Positions 1 to 7,354 are shown, counted from the stretch's first letter. The stretch is 14,188 nucleotides of DNA from Ruminococcus sp. (GCA_017544125.1 JAFYET010000380.1:1-14188), one strand, 5' to 3'. Numbers and translations are program-made. Notes: generated from the letters alone by a model not told the origin.

Positions 1-86
1 AGTCATCAAAGAAAGCAGCTCTCATCGGCGGCATCGTGTGCGGTGTTATCGGCGTAATAATGATAATATCCGGCATTGTAAAATAA
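1..86 (+). CDS. C-terminal end of an unknown membrane protein (partial)
   Basis: The frame beginning at base 3 is open from the window edge to a TAA at 84-86 and gives about 27 residues. It starts Ser-Ser-Lys-Lys and continues as one hydrophobic glycine/isoleucine/valine-rich stretch, ending Gly-Ile-Val-Lys. This looks like a C-terminal membrane helix with a very short tail. A good terminator begins at the stop codon, which supports a real gene end. Too little is present to name the family. A role as the missing flippase of the downstream glycosylation pair cannot be judged from this fragment. Confidence 0.6.
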   Translation, partial: SSKKAALIGGIVCGVIGVIMIISGIVK

Positions 87-133
87 AAATCAATATTGGG
101 ACGCTGTTGCGTATACAGCGCCCCTTGATTTTT
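85..133 (+). terminator. Rho-independent terminator of the upstream gene
   Basis: A 9-base arm (85-93) is exactly complementary to 125-133. Inside it, GGGACGCTGT (98-107) pairs with ACAGCGCCCC (115-124) with one mismatch. The distal arm ends in TTTTT. The A-rich/T-rich outer stem could also work on the other strand, although no minus-strand gene is seen here. Confidence 0.75.
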
Positions 134-140
134 GATATGC

Positions 141-170
141 TGTATGCCCGCAGGCGGCTGCGGGGGTACA
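141..170. repeat. GC-rich inverted repeat (hairpin)
   Basis: CCCGCAG (147-153) and CTGCGGG (158-164) form a perfect 7-bp stem with a 4-base loop. TGTA (141-144) and TACA (167-170) extend it across a wobble and one mismatch. No T-tract follows, so it is not a simple terminator. Confidence 0.6.
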
Positions 171-222
171 GGATAGCAAAATAGCAGGCATAATGGCACA
201 CGCTTGATGCGCCGGAGCTTTT

Positions 223-247
223 TAATGCATAATGCATAATGCATAAT
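223..247. repeat. Heptamer tandem repeat TAATGCA x 3.6
   Basis: Three exact copies of TAATGCA (223-229, 230-236, 237-243) are followed by a partial TAAT (244-247). Each unit junction contains the palindrome ATGCAT. The array sits just before the hairpins at 254-291. It may be part of a dispersed intergenic repeat, but one window cannot show that. Confidence 0.85.
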
Positions 248-253
248 TGTTGT

Positions 254-291
254 GTCCGCCTTGCGGCGGACGGATGCCCATACGGGCTTTT
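254..291 (+). terminator. Tandem hairpins, the second terminator-like
   Basis: GTCCGCC (254-260) pairs exactly with GGCGGAC (265-271) over a TTGC loop. GCCC (276-279) then pairs with GGGC (284-287), followed by TTTT (288-291). The second stem is short. As a terminator it would back up the one at 85-133; it could equally be part of a structured repeat element. Confidence 0.35.
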
Positions 292-373
292 GGGGGAGCG
301 CTTTCGCTTTGTTTAAAAGTCTTATGATAGGGCGTGCATGAAAGAATTATAACAGTTCTTTATAAACAAAGAT

Positions 374-379
374 AGGAGA
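374..379 (+). promoter_or_regulatory. Ribosome binding site fixing GTG 387
   Basis: AGGAGA lies 7 nt before the GTG at 387. No ATG nearby is as well placed, so the gene starts with GTG. Confidence 0.75.
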
Positions 380-386
380 ATAAAAC

Positions 387-1349
387 GTGGCAAAGAGAAT
401 GCTTTCTATTGTTATACCGAGCTATAACGAGGAAGGGAATATAGAGAACACCGCAGCGGTAGTTACACAGATAATGAAAGAGAATAACATACCCTTTGAG
501 CTGGTGTTTGTTAACGACGGCTCGTCTGACGGGACGTGGGAGAAGCTGTGTGAGCTGACAAAGGTCAACCCCGACGTGGTGGCGGTGAACTTTTCAAGGA
601 ACTTCGGCAAGGAGGCTGCGATATTCGCAGGGCTCAAGACCGCCAAGGGTGACGGCATAGTGCTTATGGACTGTGACCTCCAGCACCCGCCGCAGACGAT
701 AGTCGAGATGTACAGGATATGGCAGAATAACGATGTTGATATAGTCGAGGGGCGCAAAAAGAGCAGGGGCAAGGAAAGCAAGCTCTATAAGCTCTTTTCG
801 CTGTGGTTCTATAAGCTGATAGGCGACAGCTCGGGGCTTGATATGCGTGACGCATCTGATTTCAAGCTCATAGACAGAAGCGTGGTTGACAGCTTAAACG
901 CCATGCCCGAGCGCCTGACATTTTTCAGGGCTATGTCGAGCTGGGTGGGGTATAAGACCGAGCGGGTATACTTCGAGGTGGCAGAGCGTGCCGAGGGTGA
1001 GAGCAAGTGGAGCCTCAGCTCGCTGATACAGTATGCCATAAACTCCATAACTTCGTTTACCAGCGCACCGCTACATATAGTTACTGTCTGCGGTGTGATA
1101 ACCTTTCTTATATCGCTTATCCTCGGCGTGCATACGCTTGTGAACAAGATACTCGGCAACAGCGCAGCGGGCTTCTCGACAGTAATTATTCTGCAACTGC
1201 TGACTTCGAGCATAATAATGTTCAGCTTAGGCATAATAGGCTATTACCTTGCCAAGATATATGAAGAGATAAAAAAACGCCCCCGCTTTATAATCAGAAG
1301 CGTGATGAAAAACGGGCGTGAGATGAACGGAGAGAAAGACGACGTATGA
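387..1349 (+). CDS. GtrB/CsbB-type polyprenyl-phosphate glycosyltransferase (GT2)
   Basis: 320 residues from a GTG start. Family knowledge: these enzymes transfer a sugar from a nucleotide donor to undecaprenyl phosphate on the inner face of the membrane. Visible in the sequence: PSYNEEGN near residue 11, VNDGSSDGT at 42-50, SRNFGKEAAI at 70-79, a DCD (DxD-like metal/nucleotide site, D95 and D97) followed by LQHPP, and RAEGESKW at 201-208, matching the RxxGxSK[WY] signature of this branch. Two C-terminal membrane helices lie near residues 228-250 and 264-290. Length and order are typical of GtrB/CsbB/YkcC proteins. The stop overlaps the start of the YfhO gene by 4 nt (ATGA), indicating translational coupling. 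The sugar cannot be read from sequence. DPM1-like dolichol-phosphate mannose synthases are the nearest alternative, but the two C-terminal helices fit GtrB better. Confidence 0.9.
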   Translation: MAKRMLSIVIPSYNEEGNIENTAAVVTQIMKENNIPFELVFVNDGSSDGTWEKLCELTKVNPDVVAVNFSRNFGKEAAIFAGLKTAKGDGIVLMDCDLQHPPQTIVEMYRIWQNNDVDIVEGRKKSRGKESKLYKLFSLWFYKLIGDSSGLDMRDASDFKLIDRSVVDSLNAMPERLTFFRAMSSWVGYKTERVYFEVAERAEGESKWSLSSLIQYAINSITSFTSAPLHIVTVCGVITFLISLILGVHTLVNKILGNSAAGFSTVIILQLLTSSIIMFSLGIIGYYLAKIYEEIKKRPRFIIRSVMKNGREMNGEKDDV

Positions 1350-4291
1350 CAGATAACAAACAGCCCGCCGCAGTTATTATGGAGGGGCAGGAGGGCAAGG
1401 CTGAGAAAAGCACAGCCGCCCCCAAAGAAAAAAAGAAAAGAGACTTTGCAGGCTGGCTTGCAAAGCTGCTTTTCGGCAGCAGCGGCAAGTGGGTGTATAT
1501 TCCCGTTTTCTTAGTGCCTGTGGCGACTATGTATATAGTCTATGCCTTTTTCGGGGTACACCCCTACGGCGAGAATTCGGTGCTGGTGCTTGATCTGAAC
1601 GGTCAGTATGTTTACTACTACGAGGCTATGCGTGATGCCTTCTGGGGCGACGGAAGCCTTATGTATGACTGGTCACGAAACCTCTCGGGTGAGATGTTCG
1701 GCATTTTCGGCTATTACCTGGCAAGCCCGTTCATGCTGGTGATATGCCTCTTCCCACGCAGCGCTATGTGCGGGGCTATTGAGACTATGCAGCTGCTAAA
1801 GGTCGGCACGGCTGCCGTTACCTTTGCATTCCTGCTCAGAAAAACAAGCAAGCCCAAAAACGGCGCTCTGTGCGTTTTCTCCTGCTGCTATGCGCTTATG
1901 GCGTATATGGTGGTGCAGTTTATGGACCCCATGTGGCTTGACGGGCTCATCTACCTGCCGCTTATAATATGGGGCGTTCACCGCCTTGTCGATGAGGGTA
2001 AGATGACCGCATATATAATCCCGCTGGCGCTTATGTTCATTGCGCATTTTTATATCGGCTATATGGTCGGCATATTCACGGGGCTTTATTTCATATCCTA
2101 CTGCCTGTCAAAAGAGGGCAGGGTGTTTGCCAAGAATATCATCATCACGATCATGCGCTTTGCCATGGCTACCGTCATAGCTCTGATGTGCGCCTGCATT
2201 GTGCTGATACCCGTGTATAATTCACTAAAGCTCGGCAAGTTTGAGTTTACCGAGCCTGACTGGTCAATGGCTACCCAGTTTGATTTCCTGACGTTTATCA
2301 CAAAGCTCTTCCCCATGAGCTATGATACCGTCTACCCCGAGGGGCTGCCGATGATATACTGCGGCACTATTGCAACGCTTCTCGTTCCACTCTTCTTTAT
2401 GAATGAGAAGATAACCATGAAAGAGAAGTGCTCAAAGGGGCTTCTGTGCGCATTCCTGATAATATGTATGTACATCAGGCCCATAGATATGGTGTGGCAC
2501 GGCTTTCAGATGCCTAACTGGCTGCCTTTCAGGTATTCTTTTGCATTCTCGCTGCTGCTTGTGTGGATGTCGTACAGGGCGTATGAAAACCTTGACGGCA
2601 TAACATCAAAGCAGATAGGCGGCGTGTTTGCTTCGCTGCTGGCGTTTCTTTTCTGGTGTGAGAGGGAGAATTATGAGCATTTCCAGATATTTGACACCGT
2701 CAAGGACGATAACGGCGACCCCACATGGCGTATGCAGGGCATATGGTTTGCGCTGATAGCGCTGAGCGTGTATTTTGTACTGCTTCACCTGCACAGAAAA
2801 TACCCGAAAGCTAAGCCTGTGGCTATTATAACAGTTATGGTCATAGCCGCCGAGATGTTTATGAACGCTTCCGATACGCTCACAAAAATTGACAAGGACG
2901 TGGCGTATTCAACCTACTATTCCTATGAGCCCTATATGTCAAACCTCAGGAGCTTTGTTGACAGCATAGATCAGGAGGATAATGAGAAATTCTACCGTAT
3001 GGAGTCTACCTTCCACCGCACCGTAAATGACCCCATAGGCTCTGACTACCACGGTATATCACATTCGAGCTCGACTATGAACTCGCCTGCGCTCACCCTG
3101 CTCAAACAGCTGGGCTATGCCTACGGCGGGCATTACACCAAGTATGACGGCTCGACTATTATGACCGACTCGCTGTTTGACATAAAGTATGTTATGGATA
3201 AGGAAACAGCCAAGGGTCACAACCGCTATGTTGATTCACGCATAAAGATACCCTCGCAGTATAAGCTGGCAGGGCAGGCATCTATGACAAACATCGTCTA
3301 TGAAAAGGCAGAAGGGTCTGATGACAAGGAGGAAAAGGAGGTAGCCGAGACCTTTAAATACTACCGCAACCCCTATAACTTAGGCCTTGGCATAGTATCA
3401 TCAGAGCGCATACTCAATGCCCAGATGAGCGACCGCAACCCCTTTGACAACCAGAACCAGATATTCAACTGCCTTATCGGCGGCAACAGGTATACCGAGT
3501 TCTTTACCCGCTTAAAGCCCATAAACACCGACAGAGAGAACGTCGCCGAATCACGGCTTCAGGACGGGCACAAGAAGTTCTTCAAGGAGGACACCTCAAA
3601 GGCGGAGGCGCACCTTGACTACGTTATCAGAATGGATAAGGACAGCATACTCTATATGTACCTGCCTGCCAAATATGAGCGCAAGTGCAACGTCTGGGTG
3701 CAGGACGAGGACGAGTTCCTTGTGACCGAGAACGAAATGGAATTCGCAGGCGAGTTCTTCGAGGGGGATAACCTCTCTATCCTGAACCTCGGCGAATACA
3801 AGAAGGATCAGGAGGTCAGGATAAGGATAACCCTTGTCGATGAGGACAACGAGGCGTTCTGGTATGACGAGCTGTTCTATACCTTTGACGAAGCGGCATT
3901 CTCCAATGCGGTTGACACTATCAGAGAGCAGGGCATACTCGATATCGAGGAGTTTGATGACAGATACGTCAAGGGTACTGTAAACTGCAAGCAGAACGGT
4001 CAGTATCTCTTCACCACTATCCCCGATGAGGACGGGTGGACGGTAATGGTAAACGGCAAGAAGGTCGATTACGAGGTGACACTTGATTCGCTCATCACTA
4101 TACCCCTTGAGCGTGGTGAGAATGTTATCGAGATGACATTCAGCCCCAACTACTTCAAGCTGGCAGTGGTTTTAAGCATTATCGGCGTGCTTATGCTGCT
4201 CGGCGTGTTCCTCTACGAATACAAGGACGGCGAGCTGCTTGATAAGATAATAAACCGTGGCGAATATGAGCCCGGGAATGATAAGAAATAA
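1346..4291 (+). CDS. YfhO-family multispan membrane protein (GT-C-like)
   Basis: 981 residues. A charged cytoplasmic N-terminus (about 1-48) precedes a first helix at 50-69. The extracytoplasmic loop then carries VLDLNGQYVYYY (81-92), the conserved YfhO/GT-C-type acidic loop in which D83 is a candidate catalytic residue. Many more helices continue to about residue 508. A soluble region rich in acidic and aromatic residues (about 510-937) follows, then one last helix (938-957) and a short charged tail. Known family role: in Bacillus CsbB-YfhO and Listeria GtlA-GtlB, the YfhO-type partner uses the lipid-linked sugar to glycosylate lipoteichoic acid. The neighbouring CsbB-like gene and 4-nt overlap support the same pairing here; the acceptor polymer is unknown. 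GGAGAG at 1329-1334 is the likely binding site, 11 nt before ATG. Confidence 0.88.
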   Translation: MTDNKQPAAVIMEGQEGKAEKSTAAPKEKKKRDFAGWLAKLLFGSSGKWVYIPVFLVPVATMYIVYAFFGVHPYGENSVLVLDLNGQYVYYYEAMRDAFWGDGSLMYDWSRNLSGEMFGIFGYYLASPFMLVICLFPRSAMCGAIETMQLLKVGTAAVTFAFLLRKTSKPKNGALCVFSCCYALMAYMVVQFMDPMWLDGLIYLPLIIWGVHRLVDEGKMTAYIIPLALMFIAHFYIGYMVGIFTGLYFISYCLSKEGRVFAKNIIITIMRFAMATVIALMCACIVLIPVYNSLKLGKFEFTEPDWSMATQFDFLTFITKLFPMSYDTVYPEGLPMIYCGTIATLLVPLFFMNEKITMKEKCSKGLLCAFLIICMYIRPIDMVWHGFQMPNWLPFRYSFAFSLLLVWMSYRAYENLDGITSKQIGGVFASLLAFLFWCERENYEHFQIFDTVKDDNGDPTWRMQGIWFALIALSVYFVLLHLHRKYPKAKPVAIITVMVIAAEMFMNASDTLTKIDKDVAYSTYYSYEPYMSNLRSFVDSIDQEDNEKFYRMESTFHRTVNDPIGSDYHGISHSSSTMNSPALTLLKQLGYAYGGHYTKYDGSTIMTDSLFDIKYVMDKETAKGHNRYVDSRIKIPSQYKLAGQASMTNIVYEKAEGSDDKEEKEVAETFKYYRNPYNLGLGIVSSERILNAQMSDRNPFDNQNQIFNCLIGGNRYTEFFTRLKPINTDRENVAESRLQDGHKKFFKEDTSKAEAHLDYVIRMDKDSILYMYLPAKYERKCNVWVQDEDEFLVTENEMEFAGEFFEGDNLSILNLGEYKKDQEVRIRITLVDEDNEAFWYDELFYTFDEAAFSNAVDTIREQGILDIEEFDDRYVKGTVNCKQNGQYLFTTIPDEDGWTVMVNGKKVDYEVTLDSLITIPLERGENVIEMTFSPNYFKLAVVLSIIGVLMLLGVFLYEYKDGELLDKIINRGEYEPGNDKK

Positions 4292-4298
4292 GCATATA

Positions 4299-4329
4299 AG
4301 AGGCGGGAAACGGTTCCTGCCTCTTTTTT
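4299..4329 (+). terminator. Terminator after the YfhO gene
   Basis: AGAGGC-G-GGAA (4299-4309) pairs with TTCC-T-GCCTCT (4314-4324), with one G-T pair inside, followed by a T-run to 4329. It lies 7 nt after the stop and ends the glycosylation unit. Confidence 0.85.
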
Positions 4330-4357
4330 ATGCCCGTAAACTGTAAACATTATGTAA

Positions 4358-4386
4358 TTGACAATGAACGCTGTGTGAGTTATAAT
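4358..4386 (+). promoter_or_regulatory. Consensus sigma-A promoter
   Basis: TTGACA (4358-4363) and TATAAT (4381-4386) are both perfect hexamers with exactly 17 nt between them. Transcription would begin near 4393. That excludes the ATG at 4391 as start of the next gene and points to the downstream TTG. Confidence 0.9.
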
Positions 4387-4404
4387 AATTATGTATACTA
4401 AACT

Positions 4405-4411
4405 AAAGGAG
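4405..4411 (+). promoter_or_regulatory. Ribosome binding site selecting TTG 4421
   Basis: AAAGGAG lies 9 nt before TTG 4421. The in-frame ATG at 4391 lies upstream of this site and at or before the expected transcript start. Confidence 0.85.
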
Positions 4412-4420
4412 CAATATACA

Positions 4421-4906
4421 TTGAGCAAAAAGAGGAGAAGCGCCGATGCGGGCAACCAGCTAATAGGCATAGTTGCTATAATAGCTGTGGCTATATTCGT
4501 GGTCGGCGTGATTATCATATTCGCTAAGAGCCTTTTTTCGGGGGTCGAGGCTGATGTGCCTACGGGGCTCGATACAGCCACCGTTCCCAATGCACAGGTG
4601 CAGACCGAGCCTGCAAAGGAAGAAGATTCAAGCTCTCAGGCTGATAAAAAGCAGACAAAGAAAACTAAAAAGACCGAGAAATCAGAGCCGGCAGTCACAG
4701 AGGCAGGCTTAGGCACTAAGACAGTGCAGGAGTATGCGTACCTTAGAAAAGACCCCTCGCCCGAGGGCGAACAGCTTTTGTGCCTGTCGCCGGGTATAAC
4801 AGTTACCGTGCTTTCGGCTGAGGACGAGAACGGCTATGTTCAGGCGAGCTTTGATAATAACGGCGAGCAGGTCAAGGGCTGGATACACGGCTCATACCTT
4901 GCATAA
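4421..4906 (+). CDS. Membrane-anchored SH3-like domain protein
   Basis: 161 residues from TTG. A longer in-frame reading from ATG 4391 is rejected because of the promoter and ribosome binding site positions. A basic N-terminus (MSKKRRS) precedes one helix at about 13-36, giving an N-in, C-out anchor. A linker (about 42-95) is rich in Thr, Ser, Lys and Glu and shows repeated KKT-type steps. The C-terminal part (about 99-161) has the pattern of a bacterial SH3 domain: VQEYAYLRKDPS, then a Gly-containing turn, VTVLS, and a final GWIHGSYL. Such domains usually bind cell-wall peptides or other surface partners. It is first in an operon of four, and its stop directly touches the next start. A peptidoglycan-binding role is inferred from domain type only. 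Confidence 0.78.
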   Translation: MSKKRRSADAGNQLIGIVAIIAVAIFVVGVIIIFAKSLFSGVEADVPTGLDTATVPNAQVQTEPAKEEDSSSQADKKQTKKTKKTEKSEPAVTEAGLGTKTVQEYAYLRKDPSPEGEQLLCLSPGITVTVLSAEDENGYVQASFDNNGEQVKGWIHGSYLA

Positions 4907-5608
4907 ATGAGCAGGTACAGGCGGCTCATCACCTTTGATGACGGGCGTGAGGTCGAGGCGGTCGTAGATATAGCAAAGCGAAAGAATTTGTATATACAGA
5001 TAAAAGAGGGGCAGCTCATCGTCAAGATACCGCCTAAAATGGCAGATGATGAGATGATGAAGTTCCTGAACCTGCGGGAGGAGTGGATATTCCGCTCACT
5101 GGCTGAGTGCGGCAGAGAGCCTGTAAGGCTCAAAGACTTTGCCGACGGCGAGCAGTTTGACCTGCTGGGCAGGACGGCGACTTTGCGATATATCACCCCC
5201 GAAAGGTACAGGGAAGCCTATCTGGAGGGGGATACGCTATTTGTCAGCGTGCCAAAAAGCGGCGCTGACATAGACTCGGTAAGGCGTGATGCTATGCGCT
5301 TTATAACCGACCTTGCAAATAAAGAGCTTCGTGAGAGCTGCGAGCGGCTTATCAAGCTGACACGGCTCTGCCCTAAGAAGATAACGGTAAAGCCCATGAA
5401 AAGCTGCTGGGGAAGGTGTTCTTCCAATGGCAGCGTTTCTCTTAATTTCTACCTTTATGAGCACCCCAAGGAGTGTATGGACTACGTGGTGGTGCATGAG
5501 CTGTGTCATCTTGTGCATATGGATCACAGCAGGGAGTTCTGGGCGCTGGTAGAAAAATATATCCCCGATTACAAGGAGATAAGGCGCAGGCTCAACTATA
5601 ATGAATAA
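4907..5608 (+). CDS. YgjP-like zinc metallopeptidase (M48 family)
   Basis: 233 residues, no signal peptide, probably cytoplasmic. The HExxH zinc motif is HELCH at 197-201 (ligands H197 and H201, catalytic E198), with H207 in the following HMDHSREFW as the likely third ligand. TVKPMKSCWGRCSS (160-173) just upstream is the other signature of the YgjP/DUF45 family, and the length matches. Substrates of this family are poorly known. The ATG follows the previous TAA with no gap and I see no Shine-Dalgarno sequence before it, so translation probably relies on ribosomes finishing the SH3-like gene. All zinc-site residues are present, so it should be active. Confidence 0.9.
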   Translation: MSRYRRLITFDDGREVEAVVDIAKRKNLYIQIKEGQLIVKIPPKMADDEMMKFLNLREEWIFRSLAECGREPVRLKDFADGEQFDLLGRTATLRYITPERYREAYLEGDTLFVSVPKSGADIDSVRRDAMRFITDLANKELRESCERLIKLTRLCPKKITVKPMKSCWGRCSSNGSVSLNFYLYEHPKECMDYVVVHELCHLVHMDHSREFWALVEKYIPDYKEIRRRLNYNE

Positions 5609-5613
5609 GGGAG
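5607..5613 (+). promoter_or_regulatory. Ribosome binding site selecting ATG 5619
   Basis: AAGGGAG lies 5 nt before ATG 5619. The in-frame ATG at 5601 has no comparable site and lies inside the end of the metallopeptidase gene. Confidence 0.65.
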
Positions 5614-5618
5614 AACCT

Positions 5619-5960
5619 ATGGATAAGCAGGATAAAGGCTTTTTCACATCAAACGGCGATGATCTGAGCTATAACTATAAGGGTATAGCTTATTCAGTAT
5701 CTTACCACCCATATGAGCCATGCCTGTATCTATATGAGGGCGGGCGGCTTGTGCTGACGCTGCATAATGCCTTTACCACGCAGGCACTTATTGCCGCTTT
5801 TGCCGAGGGCAGTGCGCTTGACGGTATGGACGGCATTTTGTATGATGAAGATATAATGGCTGTTACCCTTGCGGCTGCCCTTGACAGCGGCAGGGGAGAT
5901 ATGGACTTAACATACGCCGCAAAAAGGCTTGCAGGCATAACACCACAAAGGAGGAAATAA
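5619..5960 (+). CDS. Small protein of unknown function
   Basis: 113 residues from ATG 5619; an alternative start at 5601 would add six residues (MNKGEP) and overlap the upstream gene by 8 nt. I do not recognise the family. The N-terminal half has a beta-like alternating pattern rich in Tyr (about 17-50, including YNYKGIAYSVSYHPYEPCLYLYEGG). The C-terminal half looks helical (about 53-63 and 79-106) and ends basic (QRRK). There is no signal peptide or membrane segment. It sits between the metallopeptidase and glycosidase genes, and its last codons contain the next gene's ribosome binding site. Codon use matches the neighbours, which supports a real gene. Confidence 0.7.
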   Translation: MDKQDKGFFTSNGDDLSYNYKGIAYSVSYHPYEPCLYLYEGGRLVLTLHNAFTTQALIAAFAEGSALDGMDGILYDEDIMAVTLAAALDSGRGDMDLTYAAKRLAGITPQRRK

Positions 5961-5962
5961 CA

Positions 5963-7177
5963 ATGAACAAATGCAGGATCATCTCACTACTATCCGCAGC
6001 AGCGCTGACATTATCGCTTTGTGCCTGCGGAAGCGGCGACTCATCATCAGCAGCAGAAACTAAAGCGCCTGTGCAGCAGGCGTGTACGAGTGAGAATTTC
6101 AACTTCTCCACCACCACCGACGGCAGCGCAAGGGTAAGGGTTGACGGCTCTGACTTTGACGTTGACGGCAAAAAGCTATGGCTAAACGGCTGTAACGCCC
6201 CGTGGATAAAGTGGAACGACTTTGGCGGCAATTTCAGCTTTCTGGAGTGGAGCGAGCATTTCAAGGCGCTGCACGACAATGGCGTAAACTGCGCCCGTGT
6301 GTGGATATCCTGCAACGGCGAGGTCGGCATGGATATCGACGATGAGGGCAACTTCACAGGCGCTACCGAGCAGCACTGGAAGGACCTTGCCGAGCTATTC
6401 AGCATCGCCGAGTCAAACCAGATATATATAATGGCGACCGTTCAATCATTTGACCACTACAAGGACGATAAGGACGTTGACGACTCAAAGGAAAAATTCT
6501 CAGCCTGGCGCAAGCTGATAATGGACGATGCCAAGACCGATGCCTATATCAACAACTATATAGTGCCGCTGGTGCAGGCATTCGGCAAGAGCGACTATTT
6601 CTTTTCTATCGACCTGTGCAACGAGCCCGATTGGATATTTGAAAACGCCGAGTGCGGCAATATCGAGTGGGAGCGCCTGAGCGCCTTCTACGCCAAGGCG
6701 GCAGCCGCCATTCACGCAAATTCGGATGTTTTAGTAACCGTCGGCATGGGTATGCCCAAGTATAATTCTGACAAGCACAGGGGCAACAAGATATCAAACA
6801 GCTTCCTGCAATCATTTATCGAGGATGGCTCTGGCTATAAAAAGGAGCTTGCCTATGTTGACTTCTACTCCACCCACTGGTACCCCTGGGAGGAGGGCTC
6901 GGGAATGGGCAACCCCTTCAAGCAGACTCCCGATGAATTCGGCATAGACACCGACCGCCCTGGTGTTATAGGCGAGTGCCCCGGCACCCCGCAGGGAGTT
7001 TCCCTTGCAGACGAGTACAAGTCAGCCTACGACCTTGGCTATGACGGCGTGCTTGCCTGGAAATCAAGCGGTCAGGACGACGGCAACGGTCTTATTGACG
7101 ACATAACCCCCGCCACCAAGGCTATGTGGGAGGAGTATGAGCAGGAGGTATTCCCTAAGGGCTATACCGCCGCATAA
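5963..7177 (+). CDS. GH5-like (cellulase/mannanase fold) lipoprotein glycosidase
   Basis: 404 residues. A basic start and hydrophobic stretch lead to LCAC at 19-22, a plausible lipobox with C22 as the lipidated residue, followed by a Ser/Ala-rich tether (about 24-50). The catalytic domain (about 56-395) shows clan GH-A landmarks in order: ARVWIS with R112 (111-116), DLCNEPDW with acid/base E221 (218-224), THWYPW with H305 and Y307 (304-309), VIGECPG with nucleophile E338 (335-341), and VLAWKSSG with W366 (363-370). The predicted reaction is retaining hydrolysis of a beta-1,4-linked polysaccharide or oligosaccharide outside the cell; cellulose versus mannan cannot be decided. No dockerin or carbohydrate-binding module is present, so it is cell-anchored rather than cellulosomal. 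AAAGGAGG (5947-5954) lies 8 nt before ATG. Confidence 0.82.
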   Translation: MNKCRIISLLSAAALTLSLCACGSGDSSSAAETKAPVQQACTSENFNFSTTTDGSARVRVDGSDFDVDGKKLWLNGCNAPWIKWNDFGGNFSFLEWSEHFKALHDNGVNCARVWISCNGEVGMDIDDEGNFTGATEQHWKDLAELFSIAESNQIYIMATVQSFDHYKDDKDVDDSKEKFSAWRKLIMDDAKTDAYINNYIVPLVQAFGKSDYFFSIDLCNEPDWIFENAECGNIEWERLSAFYAKAAAAIHANSDVLVTVGMGMPKYNSDKHRGNKISNSFLQSFIEDGSGYKKELAYVDFYSTHWYPWEEGSGMGNPFKQTPDEFGIDTDRPGVIGECPGTPQGVSLADEYKSAYDLGYDGVLAWKSSGQDDGNGLIDDITPATKAMWEEYEQEVFPKGYTAA

Positions 7178-7190
7178 AAGATGTATACCC

Positions 7191-7221
7191 GCTGCGGAGA
7201 TAAGCTCTCCGCAGCTTTTTT
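7191..7221 (+). terminator. Strong terminator after the glycosidase gene
   Basis: GCTGCGGAGA (7191-7200) pairs perfectly with TCTCCGCAGC (7206-7215) over a 5-nt loop and is followed by six Ts. It starts 13 nt after the stop and closes the operon that begins at 4358. Confidence 0.95.
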
Positions 7222-7308
7222 GCTGACAGAATATAGAAAATTCAGGTGTGATTTTTGGTGATATTAGCTATATGTGGCAATTGGCGGGCGAATGATATAC
7301 TTTGATTT

Positions 7309-7343
7309 GTGCATTATACATAAAATAATAATGCACTTTTTTT
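7309..7343 (+). terminator. Second hairpin with T7 tract
   Basis: GTGCATTAT (7309-7317) pairs perfectly with ATAATGCAC (7328-7336) over a 10-nt loop, followed by TTTTTTT (7337-7343). There is no gene between it and the terminator at 7191. It ends 11 nt before the -35 box of the next promoter, so it probably blocks readthrough into the surface operon. On the minus strand there is no T-run, so it acts only on + transcripts. Confidence 0.7.
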
Positions 7344-7354
7344 GAATTTGCTAC

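Larger units (their letters stand above)
134..386. other. Hairpin-rich intergenic region without a supported gene
   Basis: No coding frame here has a credible start and ribosome binding site. The stretch holds a 7-bp GC hairpin (147-164, extendable to 141-170), a heptamer tandem repeat (223-247), a second 7-bp hairpin (254-271), a short stem with T4 (276-291) and an AGCG-CTTT-CGCT hairpin (297-308). I could not find a convincing sigma-A promoter for the gene at 387. TATGAT (323-328) and TATAAC (348-353) are possible -10 boxes, but neither has a good -35 partner. Confidence 0.6.

Noticed and set aside
46..237. 63-residue minus-strand reading frame
   Set aside because: It covers a terminator and hairpins, has no ribosome binding site and has an implausible Cys/Tyr/Arg-rich composition.
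809..1234. 141-residue minus-strand frame opposite the glycosyltransferase
   Set aside because: The + strand gene has all family motifs in order. The antisense frame is Ser/Thr/Leu-rich without any domain and has no binding site.
5863..6405. 180-residue minus-strand frame across the small gene and glycosidase start
   Set aside because: It spans two well-supported + strand genes and their ribosome binding site; its composition is that of an antisense shadow.
5963..7177. Cellulosomal enzyme
   Set aside because: No dockerin repeat or carbohydrate-binding module follows the catalytic domain, and the N-terminus has a lipobox.
7291..7345. Small RNA between a TATACT box (7296-7301) and the T7 hairpin
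   Set aside because: There is no -35 box at a suitable distance, and the transcript would be little more than the hairpin itself.
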